NCBI GenBank assembly: GCA_007449985.2
Contig: VIIQ02000714.1
Span: forward strand, 1 to 64,000
DNA from: Desmodesmus armatus
Taxonomy: Eukaryota; Chlorophyta; Chlorophyceae; Sphaeropleales; Scenedesmaceae
DNA length: 64,000 bases
Reading direction: 5' to 3'
The translations under genes and the position numbers were made by a program. Numbering within the stretch: position 1 is the first letter of the stretch; each line of letters opens with the position of its first letter. Below are positions 1 to 11,396 of this stretch, piece after piece. The notes under the pieces were generated by a model. It made no database searches, was not told the origin of the DNA, and saw only the letters and a list, made by a program, of their open reading frames with translations.

Positions 1-1188
1 AGGTGATAATGCACTTCTTGGGCTCTTGCCCCTTTCCGCCCATTCCTGCATGCACTCATACAGCTGCTGCGGGGGCGTGCTTTCTCACCGTCTGCTTGCT
101 CCTGCTGTGTGGGTCTACTTCATGCAGGCTGTGCAAGCCTTGCACACAAGCTGCCGCTGCTGTAGCTGGCTCCTGCGCGACGTAGGCGGCAATTACGCAG
201 GTGAGGTTATATCAGTGTGTTTACAGCCTGAACACGCCGAAGTTATGCTGTGCTCCGCGTCGGAGGCTTGACAGATGGCACGATGGAAATGGCCCCACTG
301 CCAGTGCAGCTTACGTTGCACTTGATTACTGCCGTGAAGCACATGAAACGTCTCGGATATATGACTGTAATCAGTCTAGGCATTTGTTGGGTCGCTGCAC
401 GCACTCACCGTAAATGCACAGCAGTGTGTTGCCAGCTTGTCAACTAGTTCAACTTTGCTGCAGCAACGTGCACGCCCAGCAGCTGTTTTCAGCACTATAG
501 AGTACTGGAAATCTGTGTGTGCAAGGCTGCGGCAAACGATGCAGGTCTGTGTGGATTTGAGCGTTGCCACGGTCACAACATTGGACGGAGTAAACTGCTG
601 CCACTTGCACTTATCTGCACGATCAGTGACGTTTTTAGATGTATCTTGCGACATTGAGCGCACTGCTGTTCCTTGCCTGTACCTGTGCTGCAATGTAGGT
701 TTTGGCAGCAGTATTTGACTGTCCCAACAGAACTGCCAGGCAGCAGCAGCAACTCAACTGAGGCTGGCTGCCAGGCTGCAGACGCGAAGCACACGGTGAG
801 AAGTATACTCTCAGCGAATGTCTGATGCCTGCAGTGCCAGCATGTGTATGCATGAATGCTCACAGCTGAAGGGCTGTACAGGCAGTTGTTCAAGCAGTAC
901 GGCTGCGCTGCCAGCAACCAAGCAGCCACCCAATTACATCAATCACCACAGCACCAGACACAAAACCACCCATGCATGCAGCAGCAGCAGTGGGCTCTGA
1001 ACAAAAGGCCAGCAGCATGCAGCCCCATCAAGCATGACCAGTACATGGCCCGTACGAGTACTGCCAAACGCGGGCAGCAGCGCTGTGCGCGCGGCTGCAC
1101 CCACAGCAGCAGCAGGCCAAGTGCAGCACAGGCACAGCCAGCAGGTTACCAAACAGGCCAGCATGGCAGTACAGCAGAGCAAGTGGCA

Positions 1189-3503
1189 TCACCTGTAGTG
1201 TGCTGGGGGGTAGTCACCCTCACTACCAAGGTGGATGTCACCCTGATCATCGGTGTACTCCTCACCCCAGGGTGTGCTGATCACATGCCACAGCAAAGGC
1301 AGCCCCTCAACATCCCTTTTGACAGCACCAGCAACAAGCTCCTGCTCAAACACCTTCCTAACAACACTCTGCAACTCATGCGCACCGCTGCACTGGAGGT
1401 GTAGTGCTCATAGCGCTCATAGATGTGTGCACGAACCTTTGGCTTGGTGAACCCAAAGATGTGTTCAATGGGCCTGTTGATGTCAGGGCTGTAAGTAGGG
1501 ATGTCCACCCTCTGCTTGATGGGGTCCAGCTTAATAACAGGCTCTCATCATACTCGAGGGTGCTGATTTCGGCAATCTTCTGAATTTGTTGTTGTCGTAG
1601 CACAGCACGGGGCATCGGCCTTGTCACCCTTGCCATTGGTTAGGTTGTACTCCTTGGTCTTGCGCTCAAACTTTTGAACAATCTTGTACAGGTTGTCTGT
1701 AAACTCCTCACTTGTTGTGCTCTTTGCATCAATTGCTGTGCCTTTCTTCTGCAGGAGAGGCAAGAAGTGGCACAGGCAGCATGCCGAGGGGCGGTTAGAT
1801 GCGTACAAGTGGAGGCACTACAGGCACAGCAAGCCTGAACAGAGGACTGGATCTTGATCAGCTGCATGTGCCAGTGCTGACCCTGGAGTGTGGTACCCCT
1901 GTCAACATCACCAACAGCAAGGGACTGCACAAGCTGTTCTGGAGGTGTAGCGGCTGTGACCCTGACAGGCAGCATTATCGGCTGTGCACAGCTAAAACCT
2001 GAAGTCACCAGAACACTAGGCTGTCCCTTCTGCCCAGTGCGCCCACGTGAACAGCTGGTGTTACCTGCAAGCAGCAGAGTGTGCAGCAGTGAGGTCAGGT
2101 TCATGCAGCTGTTGTGGAAGTTTAGGCTGGATGCGGGGTACTGCCACCAGGTTGTGCCACCCTTTTGGGGGGCGCCTGTTGATTTCTACTGCTATGGGGC
2201 AGGCATCTGGGTTTTGGTTGATGACAGGCACCATTGGACTGGCATTCACCAGTACTCAAAAGGTGACATAGCTGCAATGATATGAGGCTGAACCTAGCAG
2301 CCATGAGGGCTGGCGAGGTGGTGGTGCGGGTGCATGCAGCAGACATGCAGACCCTGGTTGTGTGCTGGCTGCCTTGTTTGCTGGCGCGGTTGCTGCCAGG
2401 TCTGGTGCTGCTGTGGTGCTGACACCCAGCTATGCTAGCTGTTTGATTGAGTGGCAAGGCAGCGTGAGGCGTATGTGGCTGCACTGCTAAACCCGGCGTG
2501 CGGGGCAGCAGCGGCTGAGTCATGCAACTGCTGATGAAGGTATCTCTGTGGTCACACCCTTGTAACAGCACAGCAACACCACCACCTGATAGTTGTAGTC
2601 GTCCACACGCGTACTGCCATCCATCCGCTTGTTGTGCTTCCGTTTGATATGGGAAGTACCAGTGGTGAATTCCATGTAGACAAGGCCGTGGAGGACTCGA
2701 AGGCGGGGTGGGCGCTGACGGCAGCGATGATGTGGACTTTTGTGGGGTCACTCTTGTGTCCAACAGGGATAGGGCACACATCGCTGAAGTTCACCTCATG
2801 CTTGTCACACCACACAGCAACAGAGTCATGATTGCCACCTGAAGCACAATGCTGGTCTCATCAATAAAGACCATATTTGCAGCAAGGAGGGCTCAACTGC
2901 AAGCCTCTCAATCAGCCCTTAGCCCTAGTGACCCTCTCAGCCTTTTCCTCCTTGCTGAGTGCGCGCTTGAAGGTAATGCGCCTGCGCCCAGGTCTGGGTC
3001 GGCATCGTGCATTGCTGCCCTGAGCTGTGGTACAGTGATGTTGTGGCGGCAAGGATACTCTGCAGCTCAGGAGTGTGGTCAACTGCGTCCTGAATCGATG
3101 TGAAGTACACCAGCCTGTGATGGGTAGCTTCTTGACCTTGACTTCCACCCACCGCCTTCTTCACAAGCGCAGCAGCCCGCTTTGCCACATCAGGGTCTAC
3201 CACCCTCGGCCGCCCAGACCTGTGCGCATCTTCGCAGGTGTGGTTGCCGCCCTTGACATGGTCAAACCAGTCCTGCATGAACCTTCTGGTACGGCTAATG
3301 TCACCGCAGTGTGGCAGGTTGTTAAAGGTCTGCTCCCATTCCTTCTTCTGCGTCTCGAAGGAGGCTGTTGCTTCCTGCCATCTTTCAGTCGAGGAGTGTG
3401 CTGTCACGCCGGCTGCTACCACAACACAAACTGCCAGCCACCTGACCCACATGGGTTGTAGTGGGGCTCTTGTGCTTTTCCACAGGATCTACCTCAATGG
3501 GGT
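1189..3503 (-). pseudogene. Tc1/mariner-like DDE transposase, unit 1 (frame-broken)
   Basis: Same two-exon transposase as in unit 3: exon A about 3503-2586, intron about 2585-1749, exon B about 1748-1189. The reading frame breaks repeatedly through one-base losses, for example where units 2 and 3 have extra bases around 2581 and 3000-3130. The DDE signature pieces survive in fragments: the second catalytic Asp region and the SPDINRPIEH motif (third acidic residue) lie in exon B. As written it cannot encode a full protein. Whether the breaks are biological or consensus errors cannot be told from this sequence, because units 2 and 3 carry different breaks. Confidence 0.7.
1781..2565 (+). pseudogene. 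Intron-nested zinc-domain/Vsr-like nuclease, unit 1 (frame-broken)
   Basis: Copy of the nuclease gene described in unit 2, lying antisense inside the transposase intron. The zinc-binding part (cysteines in FWRCSGC) and the DFYCYGAG / VDDRHHW core are both recognisable, but they fall in different frames because of one-base deletions near 1797, 2002 and 2280-2500. The start ATG at 1781 and the TAA at 2563 occupy the same positions, relative to the intron edges, as in the other units. Confidence 0.6.
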
Positions 3504-5459
3504 CTGGAGGCAAGGAAAAGGCAGAATGACAGGGGCAGTTGCAGGCAAGCTTGTGTCACTGACACCTTCCAGTTGGTAACTGCTTTGACCACGTTTGACT
3601 TTCCGGACAGATGTCAGACCCGCAGTCAGCCGCTCACAAAGTCTCATCCACCAAGTGCTGTCTCACGGTTGCTGCACACACTGCACACAAAGTATTTGTT
3701 TGTTACTACTGTATTATGTGGCAGCGCTCTGCGCCAGCTGCTGCTTCTGCCCAGACCTCATCGCCCCACCTCGCATGTGTGAGTGTGACCCGGCTTTGTT
3801 TCAAAACTGGCGCATCTGCTGGAGCTGCGCTTGTCCCAGAGGGAACGCATCTATATGTTTTGTCGCTGTTGCTAGGCTGGGGCGCCCCTGGGGCACGCAC
3901 TGCTGGGGTCGCATTTGAACTGTGCTGATCGTTGCAAGTGGTCGCTGCTTCCCTCCCTTATCAAGATCACTAGACGCAGCTATCTCCTTGGTCTGGAAGT
4001 AGCAGGGTGCAGCTGCAGGAGCGAGAAGTGCAACGGCACCATTGCCACCCCAGGCAGATACCTACTGCTTCTGCTGTCAGGTACCCCCACCCCCAGTTTG
4101 ACCCCCCTGGGACCTACACCCCAGGAGCTGCGCAGCTGTGCAGGTGTGCTTCGCTGGTGGCACTGCTCGCTAAGCTACAATATACATACAACTCATTTGC
4201 AAAAGCTTGGGCTAGCAGCACTGAGACCTGAGCCTTCAGCTACTGCTGGATAAGATTTCCTCCCAGCTGAAGGTGATAATGCACTTCTTGGGCTCTTGCC
4301 CCTTTCCGCCCATTCCTGCATGCACTCATACAGCTGCTGGGGGGCGTGCTTTCTCACGTCTGCTTGCTCTGCTGTGGTGGGTCTACTTCCATGCAGGCTG
4401 TGCAAGCCTTGCACACAAGCTGCCGCTGCTGTAGCTGGCTCCTGCGCGACGTAGGCGGCACATTACGCAGGTGAGGTTATATCAGTGTGTTTACAGCCTG
4501 AACACGCCGAAGTTATGCTGTGCTCCGCGTCGGAGGCTTGACAGATGGCACGATGGAAATGGCCCCACTGCCAGTGCAGCTTACGTTGCACTTGATTACT
4601 GCCGTGAAGCACATGAAACGTCTCGGATATATGACTGTAATCAGTCTAGGCATTTGTTGGGTCGCTGCACGCACTCACCGTAAATGCACAGCAGTGGTGT
4701 TGCCAGCTTGTCAACTAGTTCAACTTTGCTGCAGCAACGTGCACGCCCAGCAGCTGTTTTCAGCACTATAGAGTACTGGAAATCTGTGTGTGCAAGGCTG
4801 CGGCAAACGATGCAGGTCTGTGTGGATTTGAGCTGTTGCCACGGTCACAACATTGGACGGAGTAAACTGCTGCCACTTGCACTTATCTGCACGATCAGTG
4901 ACGTTTTAGATGTATCTTGCGACATTGAGCGCACTGCTGTTCCTTGCCTGTACCTGTGCTGCAATGTAGGTTTTGGCAGCAGTATTTGACTGTCCCAACA
5001 GAACTGCCAGGCAGCAGCAGCAACTCAACTGAGGCTGGCTGCCAGGCTGCAGACGCGAAGCACACGGTGAGAAGTATACTCTCAGCGAATGTCTGATGCC
5101 TGCAGTGCCAGCATGTGTATGCATGAATGCTCACAGCTGAAGGGCTGTACAGGCAGTTGTTCAAGCAGTACGGCTGCGCTGCCAGCAACCAAGCAGCCAC
5201 CCAATTACATCAATCACCACAGCACCAGACACAAAACCACCCATGCATGCAGCAGCAGCAGTGGGCTCTGAACAAAAGGCCAGCAGCATGCAGCCCCATC
5301 AAGCATGACCAGTACATGCCCGTACGAGTTACTGCCAAACGCGGGCAGCAGCGCTGTGCGCGCGGCTGCACCCACAGCAGCAGCAGGCCAAGTGCAGCAC
5401 AGGCACAGCCAGCAGGTTACCAAACAGGCCAGCATGGCAGTACAGCAGAGCAAGTGGCA

Positions 5460-7738
5460 TCACCTGTAGTGTGCTGGGGGGTAGTCACCCTCACTACCAA
5501 GGTGGATGTCACCCTGATCATCGGTGTACTCCTCACCCCAGGGTGTGCTGATCACATGCCACAGCAAAGGCAGCCCCTCAACATCCCTTTTGACAGCACC
5601 AGCAACAAGCTCCTGCTCAAACCACCTTCCTAACAACACTCTGCAACTCATGCGCACACGGCGAACCCAAAGATGTGTTCAATGGGCCTGTTGATGTCAG
5701 GGCTGTAAGTAGGGATGTCCACCCTCTGCTTGATGGGGTCCAGCTTAATAACAGGCTCATCATCATACTCGAGGGTGCTGATTTCTGCAATCTTCTGAAT
5801 TTTGTTGTTGTCGTAGCACAGCACCGGGGCATCGGCCTTGTCACCCTTGCCATTGGTTAGGTTGTACTCCTTGGTCTTGCGCTCAAACTTTTGAACAATC
5901 TTGTACAGGTTGTCTGTAAACTCCTCACTTGTTGTGCTCTTTGCATCAATTGCTGTGCCTTTCTTCTGCAGGAGAGGCAAGAAGTGGCACAGGCAGCATG
6001 CCGAAGGGGCGGTTAGATGCGTACAAGTTGGAGGCACTACAGGCACAGCAAGCCTGAACAGAGGACTGGATCTTGATCAGCTGCATGTGCCAGTGCTGAC
6101 CCTGGAGTGTGGTACCCCTGTCAACATCACCAACAGCAAGGGACTGCACAAGCTGTTCTGGAGGTGTAGCGGCTGTGACCCTGACAGGCAGCATTATCGG
6201 CTGTGCACAGCTAAAACCCTGAAGTCACCAGAACACCTAGGCTGTCCCTTCTGCCCAGTGCGCCCACGTGAACAGCTGGTGTTACCTGCAAGCAGCAGAG
6301 TGTGCAGCAGTGAGGTCAGGTTCATGCAGCTGTTGTGGAAGTTTAGGCTGGATGCGGGGTACTGCCACCAGGTTGTGCCACCCTTTTGGGGGGCGCCTGT
6401 TGATTTCTACTGCTATGGGGCAGGCATCTGGGTTTTGGTTGATGACAGGCACCATTGGACTGGCATTCACCAGTACTCAAAAGGTGACATAGCTGGCAAT
6501 GATATGAGGCTGAACCTAGCAGCCATGAGGGCTGGCGAGGTGGTGGTGCGGGTGCATGCAGCAGACATGCAGAACCCTGGTTGTGTGCTGGCTGCCTTGT
6601 TTGCTGGCGCGGTTGCTGCCAGGTCTGGTGCTGCTGTGGTGCTGACACCCAGCTATGCTAGCTGTTTGATTGAGTGGCAAGGCAGCGTGAGGCCGTATGT
6701 GGCTGCACTGCTAAACCCCGGCGTGCCGGGGCAGCAGCGGCTGAGTCATGCAACTGCTGATGAAGGTATCTCTGTGGTCACACCCTTGTAACAGCACAGC
6801 AACACCACCCACCTGATAGTTGTAGTCGTCCACACGCGTACTGCCATCCATCCGCTTGTTGTGCTTCCGTTTGATATGGGAAGTCCAGTGGTGAATTCCA
6901 TGTAGACAAGGCCGTGGAGGACTCGAAGGCGGGGTGGGCGCTGACGGCAGCGATGATGTGGACTTTTGTGGGGTCACTCTTGTGTCCAACAGGGATAGGG
7001 CACACATCGCTGAAGTTCACCTCATGCTTGTCACACCACACAGCAACAGAGTCATGATTGCCACCCTGAAGCACAATGCTGGTCTCATCAATAAAGACCA
7101 TATTTTGCAGCAAGGAGGGCTCAACTGCAAGCCTCTCAATCAGCCCCTTAGCCCTAGTGACCCTCTCAGCCTTTTCCTCCTTGCTGAGTGCGCGCTTGAA
7201 GGTAATGCGCCTGCGCACCAGGTCTGGGTCGGCATCGTGCATTGCTGCCTGAGCTGTGGTACAGTGATGTTGTGGTCGGCAAGGATACTCTGCAGCTCAG
7301 GAGTGTGGTCAACTGCGTCCTGAATCGATGTGAAGTACACCAGCCTGTGATGGGTAGCCTTCTTGACCTTGACTTCCACCCACCGCCCCTTCTTCACAAG
7401 CGCAGCAGCCCGCTTTGCCACATCAGGGTCTACCACCCTCGGCCGCCCAGACCTGTGCGCATCTTCGCAGGTGTGGTTGCCGCCCTTGACATGGTCAAAC
7501 CAGTCCTGCATGAACCTTCTGGTACGGCTAATGTCACCGCAGTGTGGCAGGTTGTTAAAGGTCTGCTCCCATTCCTTCTTCTGCGTCTCGAAGGAGGCTG
7601 TTGCTTCCTGCCATCTTTCAGTCGAGGAGTGTGCTGTCACGCCGGCTGCTACCACAACACAAACTGCCAGCCACCTGACCCACATGGGTTTGTAGTGGGG
7701 CTCTTTGTGCTTTTCCACAGGATCTACCTCAATGGGGT
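5460..7738 (-). pseudogene. Tc1/mariner-like DDE transposase, unit 2 (deletion and frameshifts)
   Basis: Exon A about 7738-6813, intron about 6812-5966, exon B about 5965-5460. Exon A carries the HTH region (SGRPRVVDPDVAKRAAAL) and the first DDE aspartate (MVFIDETSI). A base is missing near 7248 (GCTGCCTGAG where unit 3 has GCTGCCCTGAG), and more are missing near 6886 and 6912, so the frame breaks. Exon B is open through the second catalytic segment (VLCYDNNK) and SPDINRPIEHIFGF, then runs into a deletion of about 70 bp near 5656. Compared with unit 3 it is non-functional as written. Confidence 0.75.
5998..6791 (+). CDS. Intron-nested zinc-domain plus Vsr/DUF559-like nuclease (best copy)
   Basis: Plus-strand gene inside the minus-strand transposase intron. 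Two modules are visible. The first is a treble-clef or zinc-ribbon segment (FWRCSGC, then GCPFC about 27 residues later) of the kind found in DUF4379-like domains. The second is a nuclease-like core: PVDFYCYGAG, then WVLVDDRHHW, then an R-x-L-x-x-M-x-A-G-E-V-V-V-R-V strand. That order (Asp-Phe, a strand ending in Asp-Asp with a following His, Arg-containing helix, final strand) is what Vsr, EDxHD homing nucleases and DUF559 proteins show within the PD-(D/E)XK-like fold; the assignment is inference from pattern. From about 6010 to the TAA at 6789 the frame is open. The ATG at 5998, conserved in all copies, is one base out of frame in this copy and in frame in unit 3. It could be a homing-type or repair-type enzyme, active or relict. 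Confidence 0.6.
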
Positions 7739-9057
7739 CTGGAGGCAAGGAAAAGGCAGAATGACAGGGGCAGTTGCAGGCAAGCTTGTGTCACTGACAC
7801 CTTCCAGTTGGTAACTGCTTTGACCACGTTTGACTTTCCGGACAGATGTCAGACCCGCAGTGTGAAGGTGATAATGCACTTCTTGGGCTCTTGCCCCTTT
7901 CCGCCCATTCCTGCATGCACTCATACAGCTGCTGGGGGGCGTGCTTTCTCACCGTCTGCTTGCTCTGCTGTGGTGGGTCTACTTCCATGCAGGCTGTGCA
8001 AGCCTTGCACACAAGCTGCCGCTGCTGTAGCTGGCCCCTGCGCGACGTAGGCGGCACATTACGCAGGTGAGGTTATATCAGTGTGTTTACAGCCTGAACA
8101 CGCCGAAGTTATGCTGTGCTCCGCGTCGGAGGCTTGACAGATGGCACGATGGAAATGGCCCCACTGCCAGTGCAGCTTACGTTGCACTTGATTACTGCCG
8201 TGAAGCACATGAAACGTCTCGGATATATGACTGTAATCAGTCTAGGCATTTGTTGGGTCGCTGCACGCACTCACCGTAAATGCACAGCAGTGGTGTTGCC
8301 AGCTTGTCAACTAGTTCAACTTTGCTGCAGCAACGTGCACGCCCAGCAGCTGTTTTCAGCACTATAGAGTACTGGAAATCTGTGTGTGCAAGGCTGCGGC
8401 AAACGATGCAGGTCTGTGTGGATTTGAGCTGTTGCCACGGTCACAACATTGGACGGAGTAAACTGCTGCCACTTGCACTTATCTGCACGATCAGTGACGT
8501 TTTTAGATTTATCTTGCGACATTGAGCGCACTGCTGTTCCTTGCCTGTACCTGTGCTGCAATGTAGGTTTTGGCAGCAGTATTTGACTGTCCCAACAGAA
8601 CTGCCAGGCAGCAGCAGCAACTCAACTGAGGCTGGCTGCCAGGCTGCAGACGCGAAGCACACGGTGAGAAGTATACTCTCAGCGAATGTCTGATGCCTGC
8701 AGTGCCAGCATGTGTATGCATGAATGCTCACAGCTGAAGGGCTGTACAGGCAGTTGTTCAAGCAGTACGGCTGCGCTGCCAGCAACCAAGCAGCCACCCA
8801 ATTACATCAATCACCACAGCACCAGACACAAAACCACCCATGCATGCAGCAGCAGCAGTGGGCTCTGAACAAAAGGCCAGCAGCATGCAGCCCCATCAAG
8901 CATGACCAGTACATGGCCCGTACGAGTTACTGCCAAACGCGGGCAGCAGCGCTGTGCGCGCGGCTGCACCCACAGCAGCAGCAGGCCAAGTGCAGCACAG
9001 GCACAGCCAGCAGGTTACCAAACAGGCCAGCATGGCAGTACAGCAGAGCAAGTGGCA

Positions 9058-11396
9058 TCACCTGTAGTGTGCTGGGGGGTAGTCACCCTCACTACCAAGG
9101 TGGATGTCACCCTGATCATCGGTGTACTCCTCACCCCAGGGTGTGCTGATCACATGCCACAGCAAAGGCAGCCCCTCAACATCCCTTTTGACAGCACCAG
9201 CAACAAGCTCCTGCTCAAACACCTTCCTAACAACACTCTGCAACTCATGCGCACCCGCTGCACTGGAGGTGTAGTGCTCATAGCGCTCATAGATGTGTGC
9301 ACGAACCTTTGGCTTGGTGAACCCAAAGATGTGTTCAATGGGCCTGTTGATGTCAGGGCTGTAAGTAGGGATGTCCACCCTCTGCTTGATGGGGTCCAGC
9401 TTAATAACAGGCTCATCATCATACTCGAGGGTGCTGATTTCTGCAATCTTCTGAATTTTGTTGTTGTCGTAGCACAGCACCGGGGCATCGGCCTTGTCAC
9501 CCTTGCCATTGGTAGGTTGTACTCCTTGGTCTTGCGCTCAAACTTTTGAACAATCTTGTACAGGTTGTCTGTAAACTCCTCACTTGTTGTGCTCTTTGCA
9601 TCAATTGCTGTGCCTTTCTTCTGCAGGAGAGGCAAGAAGTGGCACAGGCAGCATGCCGAAGGGGCGGTTAGATGCGTACAAGTTGGAGGCACTACAGGGC
9701 ACAGCAAGCCTGAACAGAGGACTGGATCTTGATCAGCTGCATGTGCCAGTGCTGACCCTGGAGTGTGGTACCCCTGTCAACATCACCAACAGCAAGGGAC
9801 TGCACAAGCTGTTCTGGAGGTGTAGCGGCTGTGACCCTGACAGGCAGCATTATCGGCTGTGCACAGCTAAAACCCTGAAGTCACCAGAACACCTAGGCTG
9901 TCCCTTCTGCCCAGTGCGCCCACGTGAACAGCTGGTGTTACCTGCAAGCAGCAGAGTGTGCAGCAGTGAGGTCAGGTTCATGCAGCTGTTGTGGAAGTTT
10001 AGGCTGGATGCGGGGTACTGCCACCAGGTTGTGCCACCCTTTGGGGGGCGCCTGTTGATTTCTACTGCTATGGGGCAGGCATCTGGGTTTTGGTTGATGA
10101 CAGGCACCATTGGACTGGCATTCACCAGTACTCAAAAGGTGACATAGCTGGCAATGATATGAGGCTGAACCTAGCAGCCATGAGGGCTGGCGAGGTGGTG
10201 GTGCGGGTGCATGCAGCAGACATGCAGAACCCTGGTTGTGTGCTGGCTGCCTTGTTTGCTGGCGCGGTTGCTGCCAGGTCTGGTGCTGCTGTGGTGCTGA
10301 CACCCAGCTATGCTAGCTGTTTGATTGAGTGGCAAGGCAGCGTGAGGCCGTATGTGGCTGCACTGCTAAACCCCGGCGTGCCGGGGCAGCAGCGGCTGAG
10401 TCATGCAACTGCTGATGAAGGTATCTCTGTGGTCACACCCTTGTAACAGCACAGCAACACCACCCACCTGATAGTTGTAGTCGTCCACACGCGTACTGCC
10501 ATCCATCCGCTTGTTGTGCTTCCGTTTGATATGGGAAGTACCAGTGGTGAATTCCATGTAGACAAGGCCGTTGGAGGACTCGAAGGCGGGGTGGGCGCTG
10601 ACGGCAGCGATGATGTGGACTTTTGTGGGGTCACTCTTGTGTCCAACAGGGATAGGGCACACATCGCTGAAGTTCACCTCATGCTTGTCACACCACACAG
10701 CAACAGAGTCATGATTGCCACCCTGAAGCACAATGCTGGTCTCATCAATAAAGACCATATTTTGCAGCAAGGAGGGCTCAACTGCAAGCCTCTCAATCAG
10801 CCCCTTAGCCCTAGTGACCCTCTCAGCCTTTTCCTCCTTGCTGAGTGCGCGCTTGAAGGTAATGCGCCTGCGCACCAGGTCTGGGTCGGCATCGTGCATT
10901 GCTGCCCTGAGCTGTGGTACAGTGATGTTGTGGTCGGCAAGGATACTCTGCAGCTCAGGAGTGTGGTCAACTGCGTCCTGAATCGATGTGAAGTACACCA
11001 GCCTGTGATGGGTAGCCTTCTTGACCTTGACTTCCACCCACCGCCCCTTCTTCACAAGCGCAGCAGCCCGCTTTGCCACATCAGGGTCTACCACCCTCGG
11101 CCGCCCAGACCTGTGCGCATCTTCGCAGGTGTGGTTGCCGCCCTTGACATGGTCAAACCAGTCCTGCATGAACCTTCTGGTACGGCTAATGTCACCGCAG
11201 TGTGGCAGGTTGTTAAAGGTCTGCTCCCATTCCTTCTTCTGCGTCTCGAAGGAGGCTGTTGCTTCCTGCCATCTTTCAGTCGAGGAGTGTGCTGTCACGC
11301 CGGCTGCTACCACAACACAAACTGCCAGCCACCTGACCCACATGGGTTTGTAGTGGGGCTCTTTGTGCTTTTCCACAGGATCTACCTCAATGGGGT
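9058..11396 (-). CDS. Tc1/mariner/IS630-like DDE transposase, unit 3
   Basis: Cut-and-paste transposase. Exon A (11396-10468) starts after the pyrimidine-rich acceptor TTGCCTCCAG and is fully open. It carries an HTH-like stretch (SGRPRVVDPDVAKRAAAL), a second helical DNA-binding region, and MVFIDETSI with the first catalytic Asp. A GTGGGT donor and a CTCCTGCAG acceptor define an 847-bp intron, in phase 0. Exon B (9620-9058) carries the second Asp (LCYDNNK) and, 37 residues further, SPDINRPIEH with the third acidic position, the classic Tc1/mariner layout. A one-base deletion at about 9513 (ATTGGTAGG where units 1 and 2 read ATTGGTTAGG) breaks exon B here. An upstream exon ending near 11461 (CAACTGGAAG before GTGTCAG) would join in phase, so the N-terminus is unresolved; no ATG precedes exon A in frame. 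Confidence 0.75.
9621..10467 (-). other. Transposase intron hosting the antisense nuclease gene
   Basis: Read on the minus strand, the segment opens with GTGGGT after CAACTATCAG and closes with TGCCTCTCCTGCAG before AAGAAAGGC. Removing it joins two open transposase segments in phase 0 between the first and second catalytic aspartates. Equivalent introns lie at about 1749-2585 and 5966-6812. Splicing is inferred, not shown. Confidence 0.65.
9653..10447 (+). CDS. Intron-nested zinc-domain plus Vsr-like nuclease, unit 3
   Basis: Same gene as in unit 2. Here the conserved ATG (9653) reads MPKGRLDAYKLEALQ and continues in frame into the zinc module, supporting it as the true start. A missing T near 10041 (CCCTTTGGGGGG against CCCTTTTGGGGGG in unit 2) then shifts the frame just before the nuclease core, which resumes in another frame through to TAA at 10445. 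The gene begins 33 bases inside one edge of the transposase intron and ends 20 bases from the other, so it fills the intron almost wall to wall. Confidence 0.6.

Larger units (their letters stand above)
1..4269. mobile_element. Tandem mobile-element unit 1
   Basis: First of three head-to-tail copies of one sequence; the same text restarts near 4270 and 7865. It holds a minus-strand DDE transposase (1189-3503) whose intron carries a plus-strand nuclease gene (1781-2565). The right-hand part (about 3620-4269, ending in CAGCTG) is shared with unit 3 but absent from unit 2. This is the most decayed copy, with many one-base deletions relative to the others. The window begins at the repeat boundary, so this unit may continue to the left or the contig may start here. 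About 1.2 kb at the left (1-1188) shows no coding sequence I can support. Confidence 0.85.
4270..7864. mobile_element. Tandem mobile-element unit 2 (shorter)
   Basis: Second copy, about 3.6 kb. It lacks the roughly 650-bp right-hand segment present in units 1 and 3: here the sequence CCCGCAGT at 7855-7862 joins almost directly to the left end of unit 3. It also lacks about 70 bp near 5656 inside transposase exon B. Otherwise it is nearly identical to units 1 and 3, with differences mostly of single bases in homopolymers. Confidence 0.85.

Noticed and set aside
856..1404. Open plus-strand stretch (about 180 codons) in the left part of each repeat unit
   Set aside because: Gln/Ala-rich from CAG runs, differs in length among the three units through frame breaks, and its right half only mirrors transposase exon B on the other strand.
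9653..10447. Idea that the nested nuclease frame is a chance antisense frame
   Set aside because: The interval is intron, so no coding constraint from the other strand applies; two CxxC pairs and a nuclease-like residue order occur in one frame of suitable length with start and stop at the intron edges in all units.
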